Shown here piece after piece: positions 1-10,188 of a stretch of 64,000 nt of DNA (positions are counted from its first letter, which is position 1; every line of letters starts with the position of its first letter). The translations under genes were made by a program, and so were the position numbers. Source of the DNA: Rhipidocladum racemiflorum (lineage: Eukaryota > Streptophyta > Magnoliopsida > Poales > Poaceae); assembly GCA_036346355.1 (NCBI GenBank), contig CM070580.1:59164854-59228853 (forward strand). The letters run 5' to 3'. The notes under the pieces are model-generated. The model worked only from the letters and a program-made list of their open reading frames with translations. It searched no databases and was not told the DNA's origin.

Positions 1-953
1 TATATTTGCAAGAAATAAAGATTTGACAAGTAATATAAGTAGATTCGAAAGCAGTAGAAATAAGTAAAGCATAAATAACTTTTCAAGAAGTTTGGTAAAC
101 ATCTTTCCCATCCTAAACCACATTTCCATCAACTTCATTATTAATCCAGCCCAACCTTTCAAACCAAAGTTATTTTTGAGAAAATCTAACCCTTGACTGT
201 AATTCCCGAGCGATGTCCAATACCGCGGACACGCTTATTCGAATAGATTCTAAACTCTGCAGAGGTTATGCACTTTACCCACAAGATACTGATCAAACAC
301 CACAAAGGCGAGTTCCCGTAACAAAGTCTTTCTGAGACTTCTAACAATACAAGTGGTCCTCCCGGTTATTGCGCAAGACTAACCCTTCCCTTCGCTAAGG
401 CGAAGTCTAGGCCAATCAACCGTTAGATGGGTACTGGCCTCGGCCCGACGCCCCCCGTACAACTTACACAAAGGGTGTAGTTGACCTCCTGAGGTCCCAC
501 AGGTACGTTATTAGCAACTTAGTCAACTAGGTCCGTCCCATTACAGACATGTGGTTGCACGTTAGACCCAGTTCAAAGGCTTGCAAGGTTAAGTCCTTAG
601 GGTGACCAGGGCAAGACTACCCGAAGAACCAAATCAACACTCCCAATGCCACAACTGGCCCACCTGATTACTCCTGCCACATGCCCCGGTCGAAAACTGT
701 TTATCAAACCCCAGTTGATTACCATGCACCACGTGCCATCAACATCACATGATACCTTTCCAAAACAGGTTCAATATATCATTAAGTCAATATTAACATT
801 CGATTATCCAAAATCATGTCATGAGCACGTAGCAGGTCTAAGCAGTATACTACAACGGTCTAAACCCATGTTGGCAATTTAATAATGTCCAACTAGTAAT
901 CCACAACTAGGGTGACAAGGGGTCATGGCACATACTTAAATAATCAAGGTGTC
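1..953 (-). repeat. Distal part of a minus-strand family-A LTR, interrupted
   Basis: Reads as the reverse complement of about 3060-4030 in the 5' LTR of element A. It includes the CTCTGCAGAG-type motif and the segments around the former tRNA-like 'cggtactggac' stretch. The LTR continues beyond the left window edge by an estimated 0.5 kb. At 953 it breaks off where element A begins, and it resumes at 13710. There is no coding content. Its rightmost bases, AAGGTGTC (946-953), partly recur at 13710-13717, as expected for an insertion duplication that has since decayed. Confidence 0.88.
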
Positions 954-1355
954 TGTAACACCCCAAAATTTTGCTTTTCTTAAATTCATGTGTGATTTGG
1001 CACTTTGGTGAATTTTTGGAATTTTCTGGAATTTATTTGGATTTATTTGGAATTTATTTGAATTTATTCCATTTTGAAATAATTAAAGAATTTAAATTTG
1101 CAAATAAATTTTTGTTGGAAATATTTTATTTGAGTCCAAAATGATCCAAAATATTTTCCAGAATTTTTCTGGAATTTTTCTGAGTCATTTGCTATTTTTA
1201 ATGAATTAAATGAATTACTGGGAATTATTTTAAATATTAATTCGCTGGAAAATCCAACTCGGTCAAGTATCGTTTCATCCGACCGAAGTCGGACTCGAGT
1301 CCGACCCGAGCCGCTTGACTCGACCGAACCCACTCCTAACCCTAATCAATCCCAA

Positions 1356-2122
1356 CCGTTGGATCAAGATCCAACGGCCGAGATCCGTCCGACCTGCACT
1401 GAAGCCGCGGTCCGGACCGACTGCCGCGCCGCGCGATCGTGGCCGTTGGTTGTGCCACGTGGACGGCCACGATTTCATCGCTCTCGCCCGAGTCCGAAGC
1501 CGACTCGCCGCCGCGGTCCGCCGTGGAGAGCTAGGTCTCCGTTTCGCACGACGCCGAGGCTATTTAATGCCCGGCATACCCCGAGGATCGCCATCCCACG
1601 CCGGTTCGAAACCTAGCTCGCGCCGCTAGGATCCCCACCGTCTCGCCGTTATTGCTCGCCGGAGTTGGAAATGCATTCGCCGCGATTAAACGCCGATATT
1701 GCTGCCGTCCGTCGTCCTCCGCCGTCATCAAGCCCAGATCCGGATTCCCCAAGACGAGACGCGTTCGGGAGTACCCCTCACTCCGCCGGAGCGCGCCAGA
1801 AACGCCGACGGCAAGGTCGTCGTCCCCGTCTCCGGTCAAGCCAGCGCCGCCGCGTGCCATCACCGTCCCTGAGCTTCGTGCACCGTTGGATCCAGATCGG
1901 ACGGCAACGGTGAGTTCACGTGTTTCCCAAACCCTAGAAACCCGATTAGATCTGGACCGTTGGATCAAGATCCAACGGTTCACAATCGCCACGTGCTGTA
2001 GCAGTGCGATTATAGGATTAGATCTGGACCGTCCGATCTAGATCGAACGGCCCACGAGCATCGAGTAGTTTCAACGTGTTAACCCTGGATCTAATCCGCG
2101 CCGTTGATTTTCAAACCAACGG
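1356..2122. promoter_or_regulatory. Cluster of 22-bp GATC-centred palindromes in LTR A
   Basis: Two identical 22-bp palindromes at 1356-1377 and 1957-1978 have 10-bp arms (CCGTTGGATC and its complement) around a central AA. Imperfect relatives are at 1883-1904, 2029-2050 and 2101-2122. The 3' LTR keeps the perfect ones at 10589-10610 and 11178-11199. They lie on both sides of the TATA-like site at 1561. Their function is unknown; paired protein-binding sites or RNA hairpins are both possible. Confidence 0.7.
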
Positions 2123-2856
2123 ACGAGATTGCGCCACGTGTCGGGAAGTTGGACCGACGCGTCGGTCGGCCCCACGCCGCAGCGTGCGTGTGACGCTGAC
2201 ACGCGGGGCCCGCGTGTCAGAGGGCCGCATGTCAGTGGCTAACCCAGCCAAGCGCTGACGTCACCCATGACGTCACAGTGGGTCCCACTGCCGCTGCGTG
2301 GTGAGCCCCGCCGACGTCCGGGCCGATGACGTCACCCGAGTGGGCCCACATGTCGATCCACGTGAGCCGTGGACCGAGTCCACCGTGGACCCGAGCCGAG
2401 CATGGACCGAGCCCATGGACCGGCCGACGCCGCAGCCAATCAGGAGCTGCCACGTGTCCATGCTTTGACGCATTAATTAATTTCGAAAAGAAAATGATTT
2501 ATTAATTCGAATAATGATTTCAAATTTAGATTCAAACTTCAAACGCTTATAACTTTTATGCGTTTCAACTCCGATTTGAGCGATTCAAATTTCTAAATTT
2601 GTATAAAATTAAGATCTACCTAAATATGAATTTTATTTAATTTTTGGACTAAAGTTTTTCTCTATAATATTATTTAATTGATTATTTAAACTTTAAATAA
2701 TCATAACTTTTATGCTTTAACTCCAAATTTGACGATTCCAGTTTCTAAAAATCCAGAAAATTATGTTCTCTCTGTTTATGGATTTTATTTGGAGTTTTGG
2801 GATCTTTTGCATAGTGTTTATTTGTGTATTTGCTATTTGCACGCTTTTACGAGTAG

Positions 2857-2937
2857 ACGTTGAAGTGCCGGAGGGATTCGAAGGAGAAGTATTGACTCAG
2901 GATCCAACTCAAGACCAAGAGCAAGTGCTTTTTGAAG
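2857..2937 (+). other. Putative LTR mini-exon with GC donor (LTR A)
   Basis: A segment preceded by a pyrimidine-rich stretch ending in TAG (2854-2856) and followed by AAG then GCAAGT (donor at 2938-2943). The next acceptor-like ATCAG is at 4151-4155, giving a 1218-nt putative intron. The segment lies within a 75-codon frame (2763-2990) that starts with a hydrophobic stretch and turns acidic. Equivalent segments occur in LTR G (41729-41803) and LTR D (34294-34372). G shares the motifs LLRVDVE and LFEGK with A in the same frame. This is a prediction only; no transcript evidence is available here. Confidence 0.5.
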
Positions 2938-4505
2938 GCAAGTTGTGCTTTGACCATATTGATCCTATTTCGAAATCTATTTTGATTTAAACTATTGCAT
3001 GCTAGTTCAAGTAGAAAGATACTTTGTTTAAACCTGGGGGTTAGATAAATACCAATTTGATATATGACACCTTGATTACTTAAGTATGTGCCATGACCCT
3101 TTGTCACCCTAGTTGTGGTTTACTAGTTGGACATTATTAAATTGCCAACATGGGTTTAGATCGTTGTAGTATCGCTTAGACACGCTACGTGCTCATGACA
3201 TGATTTTGGATAATTAAATGTTAATATTGACTTAATGATATATTGAACCTGTTTTGGAAAAGTATCATGTGATGTTGATGGCACGTGGTGCATGGTAATC
3301 AAGCGGGGTTTGATAAACGCTTTTGACCGGGGCATGTGGCAAGAGTAATCGAGGTGGGCCAAAGGTGTGGCATTGGGAGTGTTGATTTGGTTTTGGGTAG
3401 TCTTGCCCTGGTCACTCTAAGGACTTAACCTTGCAAGCCTTTGAACTGGGTCATACTTGCAACCACATGGCTGGAATGGGACGGCCCTAGTTGACTAAGT
3501 CGCTAAGGACTCACTTGTGGAGCCTCAGGGTGTCGATTACACCGCTTGTGTGATTGTGCGGGGAGCGTATCGTGGCCGTGGCCAGGTACCCATCTAACGG
3601 TGTGTTGGTCCCATACTTCGCCTTGGCTAAGGGAAGGGATGGTGTAGAGCACGAACAGGAGAGGACCACTGTGTTGTTTGAGGCTTAGAAAGGCTTTGTT
3701 ATGATCGCTCATTCGCATACTCTTGTATGGCGATTCACTACCGACGTGGTGAGTGGATTGTATCTTGTGGGTAAAGTGCATAACCTCTGCAGAGTGTAGA
3801 ATCTATTTGAATAGCCGAGTCCACGGTACTGGACAATGCTCGGGAATTACAGTCAAGGGTTAGATTTTCTGAAAATAACTTGGATTTGAGAAGTTGGGTT
3901 GGTTTAACAAAGAAGATGATGGAAATATGGTTTAGGATGGGGAAAAATGTTATTTAAACTTTTTGAAAAGTTATTTATGCTTTACTTGTTTTTACTGCTT
4001 TCGAATCTACTTATATTACTTGTCAAATGCTGTTTACCGCAAATATACCTTAAGCTATTCCTTTGTACCAAGCCATGCATATAGTATATTAGCTTGCATT
4101 CTGTGCATGACTTGTTGAGTACCAAGTACTCACCCTTGCCCCAACACAATATCAGTTGAAGAGGAGATTACGCGATTCGGAGGAGGAACTCCAAGAGGAC
4201 CCGTCTACTTAGGGATGCGAGCCCGGATCAGTTGCCTGTGGTATCTTTGGATGGCGCCACGAAGTTTATTTGATTTTCTGCTGCTATTATTTCTCTTTTA
4301 ATAAGTTTCGCCTTGCGAGGCATATATTTGTAACTTGGCCATAAGGTCGAGTAACCCTTTGATTATTTAAATAAAGTACTTTGATAGTATCGTTTGGTAT
4401 GATTGTGATATATACCGATGTTAAGACTGTGTGCACTAGCGCGTTCCTGGACTAGTGCTGAATACACAGAGGGTCCGGATTTGCAAATTCGGGGTCCCGA
4501 TGAGG

Positions 4506-4517
4506 TGGTATCGAGCC
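4506..4517 (+). other. Primer-binding site of element A (initiator tRNA-Met)
   Basis: TGGTATCGAGCC lies three bases after the 5' LTR end. The usual plant site is TGGTATCAGAGCC, complementary to the 3' end of initiator tRNA-Met. One A is missing here, the same change seen in element B and at the third array LTR. Confidence 0.85.
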
Positions 4518-4721
4518 ATACTTGACTGTAGGCTCAACCCTAAGCTAGAATGGTCGTAGTGAGGATAAAACCTATTTTCTAAAGCTAAAAATTTGTGAAG
4601 ACAAGAAATGACCTCTCGACTTATCCCCTTCTCTCTTTTCTTGCCTCTTGCTGAAATTTTCCCTTACCTCAAATCACGATCGAAAAATTCCGAGTTCTTA
4701 CGAAAAGCACTCTTGTGACAG

Positions 4722-5430
4722 ATGGAGGAAGAGTTCAACTACGTTGATCTAGGAGTTGGTCACGCCGCGGAACTTTGGCACATGCTACAAACTCTCGGAG
4801 ATTTTGAGAAGCCCCAATACCAAGTGGAAGTGATCAGACAAGCAGGATTGATCAAGGCTTGTGACGTGAGGATTGAGGTACTGTCGGGAAGAAGGGCCTG
4901 TGCAATCGCTCGATACACCGTGACCGCCAGGAGATCTACAATGCAGATGGGTATCCAAGAAGTATCACGACGAGCAATGCGGCACATTACCCGTATCTAC
5001 GCCCGAGGATTGGAGAGTACGGTGTTCCGTTACCATCCGCGCAAATGATAACCTTCTTGACCAAGGCGATTCAGGATGAGGATGCCACGATTACACGCTT
5101 GGCACGATTTGTCGCCGCCAGGAAGATGTACTAGATAATACAAGCAAGGAGCTACGAAGGCCCGCAAGGAGATCACGACAGAGAAGAACAGATGGCGGGA
5201 AGCTCAAGAGTATGTGGCACACCTTCTACGAAGGATTGACGAGTTGGAGATGACTTTGTACCGGACTGCACTCCAGAGCCAAGATTGAGCTACACGAGCC
5301 GATCCGTGAGGAGTCGATCTCGATGAGGACACCGCTTCTTCGACTACCACAGATGACATAGTCGCTGGACATGGCGATCGTTTCGCGCCTATGCCGCAAA
5401 GACCCGCATCAGTGCCGTGGAGGTTTTCTC
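4722..5430 (+). pseudogene. Extra ORF upstream of gag, unknown function, broken
   Basis: An ATG at 4722 opens a 108-codon frame (MEEEFNYVDLGVGH...) ending in two stops just after 5045. Downstream, in another frame at about 5150-5270, the sequence reads as a charged, probably coiled-coil segment (KARKEITTEKNRWREAQ and following), so the original product was longer and has been frameshifted. It lies between the PBS and gag on the sense strand, an unusual place because most Ty3/gypsy elements go straight to gag. I do not recognise a domain. Similar extra ORFs occur in some grass gypsy families. It could be a captured host sequence or an element-specific accessory protein. Confidence 0.55.
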
Positions 5431-5713
5431 GATGAGTGAGCTTAGGTTCTATAGTGAGACTCCTTCACGAGTCGCGTCATAAAATAAAGAGTCACCCTTT
5501 AGGCGTTAGGACTCCAGAGTTAGTTCGATTTGGATTTGCTTTGTTTGTCGAGTGTGCGTTATGTGTTGCAAGGCCCTTAGGCATTGTAAGCAGCCATACC
5601 AAGTTATTAATAATAAAGACGGACCTTAAAGTTACCCCTTTCGCCCGCATAAGTTCCATATTACTTGTCTATTCTTGTTTCCCTCTCATCTCTAAACCTA
5701 GAGCAATCAACAG

Positions 5714-6850
5714 ATGGTGAACACCCGTGGGAACTTTGGAAGCAATGGGAGTGGATCTCGCCCAATGTAAAACCCCAATGATGGAGCACCAAAGACCGCC
5801 CTTTGGATGTGCAGAATTTTGGAGCATTTCTTGCTGCTCAGACTCCAGTTGATGCATGCTATGATGCAACAAATGCAGCACGTCACCGCTCAGGCCACTT
5901 TGCCAATCAAGTTAATCAGGGACCACGCTTGAATACAAGGCTGTCGAGTTCATGAGGACTCACCCACCCACTTTCTTCGGGAATGCCAATCCGCTGGAGG
6001 CCGACGATTGGTTAAGATCAATTGAGAGGAAGCTACACATAGCTCAATGCATAGGGAATGAGAAGGTACTTTACGCTTCTCATCGCTTGGAAGGAACGAC
6101 CGAATGGTGGGAGAACTTCTGTGCCACGCAGGAGAACCCTCAAGATATCACTTGGGAGGAGTTCACAGCTGCATTCCGACAGTATCACGTGCCTGAAGGA
6201 ATTATGGACCTTAAGAAGGAGGAGTTCAGAGCATTGAAGCAAGGTAATCAGCCTGGTCGACTACCCGAACAAGTTCACACAGCCTAGCACGCCACGCACC
6301 TGAGGATGTAGCGACAGATAAATCCGCACCTCGTTTCATGAAGGGACTTAACTCAGATTGCAAGTAGGATTGATCACCCACACCTTTCAGATTTCCAAGA
6401 GTTGGTGAATAAGGCGCTTATTCTTGAGGACAAGCGCAAGGAACTGGATGAGAACAGAAGCGCAGGATGCAACAAAGAAGGATCACGTCAGTGAACGCAA
6501 TACCGAGAGTTGCACCAAATCAATTCTTCAGATTCCAACCACAGAATGCAACAAGGACACCATCCCCAAAGACCAAGACCTGCCAATCAAAACTACTGAC
6601 TTCGGCCCCGCTAGAAACGCTACCCCGTGCAGCCAAAGAAGGAACAGTGAGACGCCGCTACAACCGCAGAACGAGCCAGGACACTTTGCCAACAGCTTGT
6701 CCAAAGAAGACAGCAGAGCGACCCGATTCGCTTCAATCTAGGAACCACCCCAGCTAGGACGCCAAAGATCAGAGCCACACCCTGCATCGTGGTGAGAGGC
6801 CGAGTCAACCATGTCACCGCAGATGCACCGCAAAATGCTCTGAGGCGTCG
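5714..6850 (+). pseudogene. gag: gag of element A, frameshifted
   Basis: The start MVNTRG at 5714 is typical of chromovirus Gag. The Gln/Met-rich stretch MMQQMQ follows at about 5860. The retrotransposon Gag domain is at 5952-6287, with the motifs PLEADDWL, WWENF and FRALKQG. This is the structural protein that forms the cytoplasmic particle and packages RNA. A basic tail follows at 6420-6750. The zinc knuckle near 6655-6710 is degraded: GHFAN survives, but the leading cysteines read as arginine. Several frameshifts separate these parts (stop near 5770, shifts near 5940 and 6290). Length and order are otherwise normal for the family. Confidence 0.85.
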
Positions 6851-7300
6851 TCTTGGGTAAGTTACTTGTTAACTCGATACACTGCTTGAGTTTTGTTTGA
6901 CTCGAGCTTCAGATTCGCTTGTTTCGCAAGGCTTTGCTACTAGAAATGACTTGAGAATGGCAAGACTTAAGTGCATGCTGTTAGTTCAAACCCCTGGTTC
7001 CGAACTCCGAACGGAAGTAGGATGTTCCGGGGTGAGAATACTAATAGATGGAATAGAGTTCCTAGCAAACCTTATAATTTTGGAGACCCAGACCTTAGAT
7101 GTTATATTGGGAATGGATTGGTTATCCAAACACAAGGTGTATTGGATTGTGGACGAAGAACTATCTCAGTTGAGAGCCCGTGTGGGAAGAAAGTGGAATT
7201 TCAAGCCACTGCAGTTAGAGATGGACAGTTGATGGTTAACAGTACCAAGGCAATCAGCATAGAGGATGTTCCGGTAGTGAGTGAGTACCCCGATGTTTTC
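6850..7300 (+). pseudogene. pro: Retropepsin-like protease of element A
   Basis: The aspartic protease region contains SDSLVSQGF, then IDGIEFLANLIIL and DVILGMDWLSKH, the last being the hallmark of plant gypsy proteases. The enzyme would cleave the Gag-Pol polyprotein. The active-site stretch at about 6898-6915 should read as the DSGAS type, but the glycine codon is lost by a short deletion exactly where a CAG would be expected. The frame therefore shifts between TTTGACTCG and GCTTCAGATTCG. Downstream the frame changes again near 7150. Deletion by mutation and a base-calling error are both possible. Confidence 0.82.
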
Positions 7301-8175
7301 CCCGAAGATCTACCTGGTATGCCGCCAGACAGGGACATAGAGTTTGTGATAGAACTTGTACTGCACAAAGACCGATAGCAAAGAGACCCTATCGGATGTC
7401 TACCGAGGAGTTGGTAGAGATGAAGAAACAAATTTGGAAGAGTTAATGGATAAAGGATTTATCAGACCAAGTTCGTCACCGTGGGGAGCACCAGTTTTGT
7501 TTGTCAAGAAGAAGGACGGGAGTTTCAGGATGTGCATTGACTACCGTGCACTCAATGAAGTCACCGTGAAAAATAAGTATCCGCTACCCAGGATTGATGA
7601 TTTGTTTGATCGATTAAGAGGAGCCGAGTTTTCTCCAAGATTGATCTCGAGATCGGGATACCATCGATTGAAGATCCGATCGTAAGATATTCAAGACTGC
7701 ATTCTCGTCAAGATATGGACATTACGAGTTCTGATTATGTCCTTTGGGCCGACGAATGCGCCAAATTTTATTTCATGAATATGATGAATAAGGTGTTCAT
7801 GGAATATTTGGACAAGTTTGTCGTCGTGTTCATAGACGATATCCTAGTCTACTCCAAGACAGAGGATGAACATGCCGAACACTTAAGGCGAGTTTTGGAA
7901 AAGCTGAGGGAACAGCAACTTTTCGCCAAGTTCAGCAAGTGTGATTTTTGGAAGGACAAGGTGGAGTTTCTTGGACATGTAATGACCGCAGAAGGAGTCG
8001 CCGTAGATCCAAGCAAAGTAGAAGCTGTGTTACATTGGGAACAACCAAAGACGGTGAACCAGATTTGGAGTTTCCTTGGAATGGCAGGATATTACCGCCG
8101 TTTCATCGAAGGCTTTTCGACAATTGCGAAACCTCTTACGCAATTGCTGAAGAAGGAAAAGAAGTTTGCATGGAC
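7300..8175 (+). pseudogene. RT: Reverse transcriptase of element A
   Basis: Conserved gypsy RT blocks appear in order: EDLPGMPPDRDIEF (about 7300), GFIRPSSSPWGAPVLFVKKK (about 7456), DGSFRMCIDYRALN (about 7515), KYPLPRIDDLFD (about 7575), the catalytic FIDDIL with both Asp codons at 7835-7840, FLGH (about 7968) and the connection motif SFLGMAGYYRRFI (about 8070). The enzyme copies element RNA into DNA from the tRNA-Met primer. The segment between about 7640 and 7770, where the FxxxDLxxGYxQ block belongs, is shifted and degraded. A frame change near 7370 also separates the N-terminal block. Not functional as read. Confidence 0.92.
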
Positions 8176-8470
8176 GCTAGAATGTGAGAAAGGATTTCAG
8201 AGTGAAGAAGCGATTGACATCAGCACCGGTGTTAGTTCTACCGGATGTTGCTCAAAGCTTCGATATTTATTGTGACGCATCGCGCCAAGGACTTGGATGT
8301 ATGCTGATGCAGAATGGAAAGGTCGTCGCTTATGCATCAAGGCAGTTGAGGCCGCATGAGGAAAATTATCCGACACATGACCTAGAGTTAGCTGCCGTAG
8401 TGCATGCCTTGAAGATATGGCGTCACTATCTCGATTGGAAACAGATGTGAGGTGTATACGGATCATAAGA
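8176..8470 (+). pseudogene. RNaseH: RNase H of element A
   Basis: A frame from 8184 carries VLVLPD, then YCDASRQGLGCMLMQ (first catalytic Asp), VAYASRQLRPHEENYPTHDLEL (catalytic Glu region) and ALKIWRHYL. This is the classic gypsy RNase H that removes the RNA template strand. It begins in a frame different from the RT end (overlap near 8184-8275) and stops at 8448, before the usual YTDHKSL block. That block can be glimpsed in another frame at about 8455-8475 (TDHKSF-like). Confidence 0.88.
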
Positions 8471-8545
8471 GTTTTAAGTACATATTCACCCGATCGGATC
8501 TGAATATGAGGCAAAGGAGATGGCTAGAGTTGATCAAGGACTATA

Positions 8546-9580
8546 ATGTTGGAATCCATTACCATCAGGGAAGGCCAACGTGGTAGCCGATGCTCGAGTC
8601 GGAAAAGCCATACCGTGAGTGCATTGCTAGCCACAAGTCAGGATGAGTTATGTGAGGATTTTCGAAAGATGAAGATTGAGGTTGTACCTAGCGGATTCTT
8701 GGCCGCATTAGAAGTAAAGCCTACCTTAGAGGATCAGATCCGAGAAGGACAGAAGGATGATGACAAGATCCGCAGGATTAAGTCCATCAAGGAGGAAGGC
8801 AAGGCAGAGGACTTCAAGATGGATGAACAAGGCACGTTGTGGATGAAGGATCGCATTTGTGTGCCTAACAAAAAGGAGTTAAAGCAACTGATTTTGGAAG
8901 AAGCCCATGACTCTAAGTACTCGATTCATCCTGGAAGCGCCAAGATGTATCAGGATCTGAAGGAGAGATTCTGGTGGCCGAGTATGAAACGTGAAGTTGC
9001 CGACCATGTTGCATTGTGCGACGTATGCCAGAGAGTCAAGGCAATGCATCAGAAACCAGCAGGATTGCTACAGCCGCTAAAAATACCTGAGTGGAAGTGG
9101 GAGGAAATCGGAATGGATTTCATTACCGGTTTGCCAAAGACTCAAGGAGGTTATGACTCCATATGGGTTATAGTGGATCGCTTGACTAAAGTAGCCCATT
9201 TTATCCCCGTGAAGACCACTTACTCGGAGATAAATTAGCGAGTTGTACATGATCAGATTGTTTGTTTGCACGGAGTGCCAAGGAGGATTGTATCGGACAG
9301 AGGTACCCAATTTACCTCAAGGTTCCGGAATAAGTTGCATGAAGCCATGGGGACCCGTTTGAACTTCAGTACAGCTTATCATCCACAGACGGATGGGCAG
9401 ACCGAAAGAGTCAACCAGATTCTGGAGGATATGTTAAGAGCTTGTGCATTGGCTTATGCTACCTCTTGGGATAAAAGTTTGCCGTATGCCGAGTTTAGTT
9501 ACAACAATAGTTATCAGGCTAGTTCTGAGATGTCACCTTTTGAGGCCTTTGTATGGTCGACCACTGTCGGACACCATTGA
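8546..9580 (+). pseudogene. INT: Integrase of element A
   Basis: The zinc-binding region is at about 8920-9050 (HPGSAKMYQDLKERFWWP, then CDVCQRVK). The catalytic core follows: GMDFITGLPKTQGGYD (first Asp, about 9112), SDRGTQFTSRF (second Asp, about 9294) and YHPQTDGQTERVNQ (catalytic Glu, about 9400). The enzyme inserts the DNA copy into the genome. One in-frame stop at 9236-9238 splits the core between the first and second Asp, and the frame closes again at 9578. Two long open stretches (230 and about 104 codons) remain, so decay is modest. Confidence 0.93.
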
Positions 9581-9589
9581 ATTGGAATG

Positions 9590-10145
9590 AGACCGTGGCA
9601 GCGCCGTGTCTTTGGGCCTCGATATTCTTCAAGAGGTCAAGAGCAGATTGCTATGATTAGGAAAGGTTGAAGATAGCCCAATCTCGACAGAAGAGTTATG
9701 CCGACAATCGTCGCCGAGATTTGAGTTTTGAACCGTAAGACTTTGTATACCTCGAGTTACGCCTCTCGGGGGAGTTAAGAGGTTCCATGCCAAAGGGAAA
9801 CTCGCACCCGTTATGTTGGACCATTTAAGATTTTGAGTCGCAGAGGTGAAGTTGCCTACCACCGGAGTTGCCACGATCGTTGGTGAGTGCATGACGTATT
9901 CCATGTGTCCTGATTAAAGAAGTGTCTCCGAGTTCCCGAGGAATGCACACCGCTAGAGTCAATTGAGTTGCAAGAAGATTTGACTTATAAGGAGCATCCC
10001 GTGAGGATTCTAGACACAATGGATCGAGAAACTAGAAACAAGTCAACCCGATTCTCAGAGTTCGGTGGAGCAACCATGAAGAAAGTGAAGCGACTTGGGA
10101 GCGCGAAGAGGATTTGAAGAAAGAATTTCCAAACCTATTCCTTTA
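9590..10145 (+). pseudogene. Integrase C-terminus and chromodomain of element A
   Basis: No long frame is open, but the order is recognisable: GPF-like C-terminal module remnants (about 9690-9860), HDVFHVS-like (about 9890), then EHPVRILDTMDRETRNK at about 9990-10040 and an acidic WERE-type tail near 10100. This is the chromodomain expected at the C-terminus of Tekay/Del chromoviruses. It guides integration toward heterochromatin by binding histone marks. A similar tail is present at 39160-39230 before LTR G. Multiple frameshifts are present. Confidence 0.7.
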
Positions 10146-10154
10146 GTAAGCCCC

Positions 10155-10188
10155 GAATCTCGGGACGAGATTCTATTAAGGGGAGGTT
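10155..10188 (+). other. Hairpin plus polypurine tract of element A
   Basis: An 8-bp inverted repeat (GAATCTCG at 10155-10162, CGAGATTC at 10166-10173) lies just before the polypurine tract AAGGGGAGG (10178-10186), two bases from the 3' LTR. The tract primes plus-strand DNA synthesis. The hairpin is shared with the other elements here, in altered sequence. Confidence 0.8.

Larger units (their letters stand above)
954..4502 (+). repeat. 5' LTR of element A (about 3.55 kb)
   Basis: Begins TGTAACACCCC and ends ...GGTCCCGA(TG), where the 3' copy has CCCGACA. It has four zones: an AT-rich start (954-1250), a GC-rich zone with repeated palindromes (1260-2460), an AT-rich zone (2470-2850), and a mixed U5-like tail. 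A TATA-like TATTTAA lies at 1561-1567. A possible donor GTGAGT is at 1910 and a mini-exon at 2857-2937. The sequence from about 3000 to 4030 is also present inverted at 1-953. Confidence 0.93.

Noticed and set aside
946..953. Perfect 5-bp target duplication for element A
   Set aside because: AAGGT is present on both sides, but three extra bases separate it from the 5' LTR. Only an imperfect match can be claimed.
4506..4517. tRNA gene fragments at TGGTATC motifs (also 24078, 46214, 59575)
   Set aside because: Only the 12-18 bases complementary to the tRNA 3' end are present, next to LTR ends. They are primer-binding sites.
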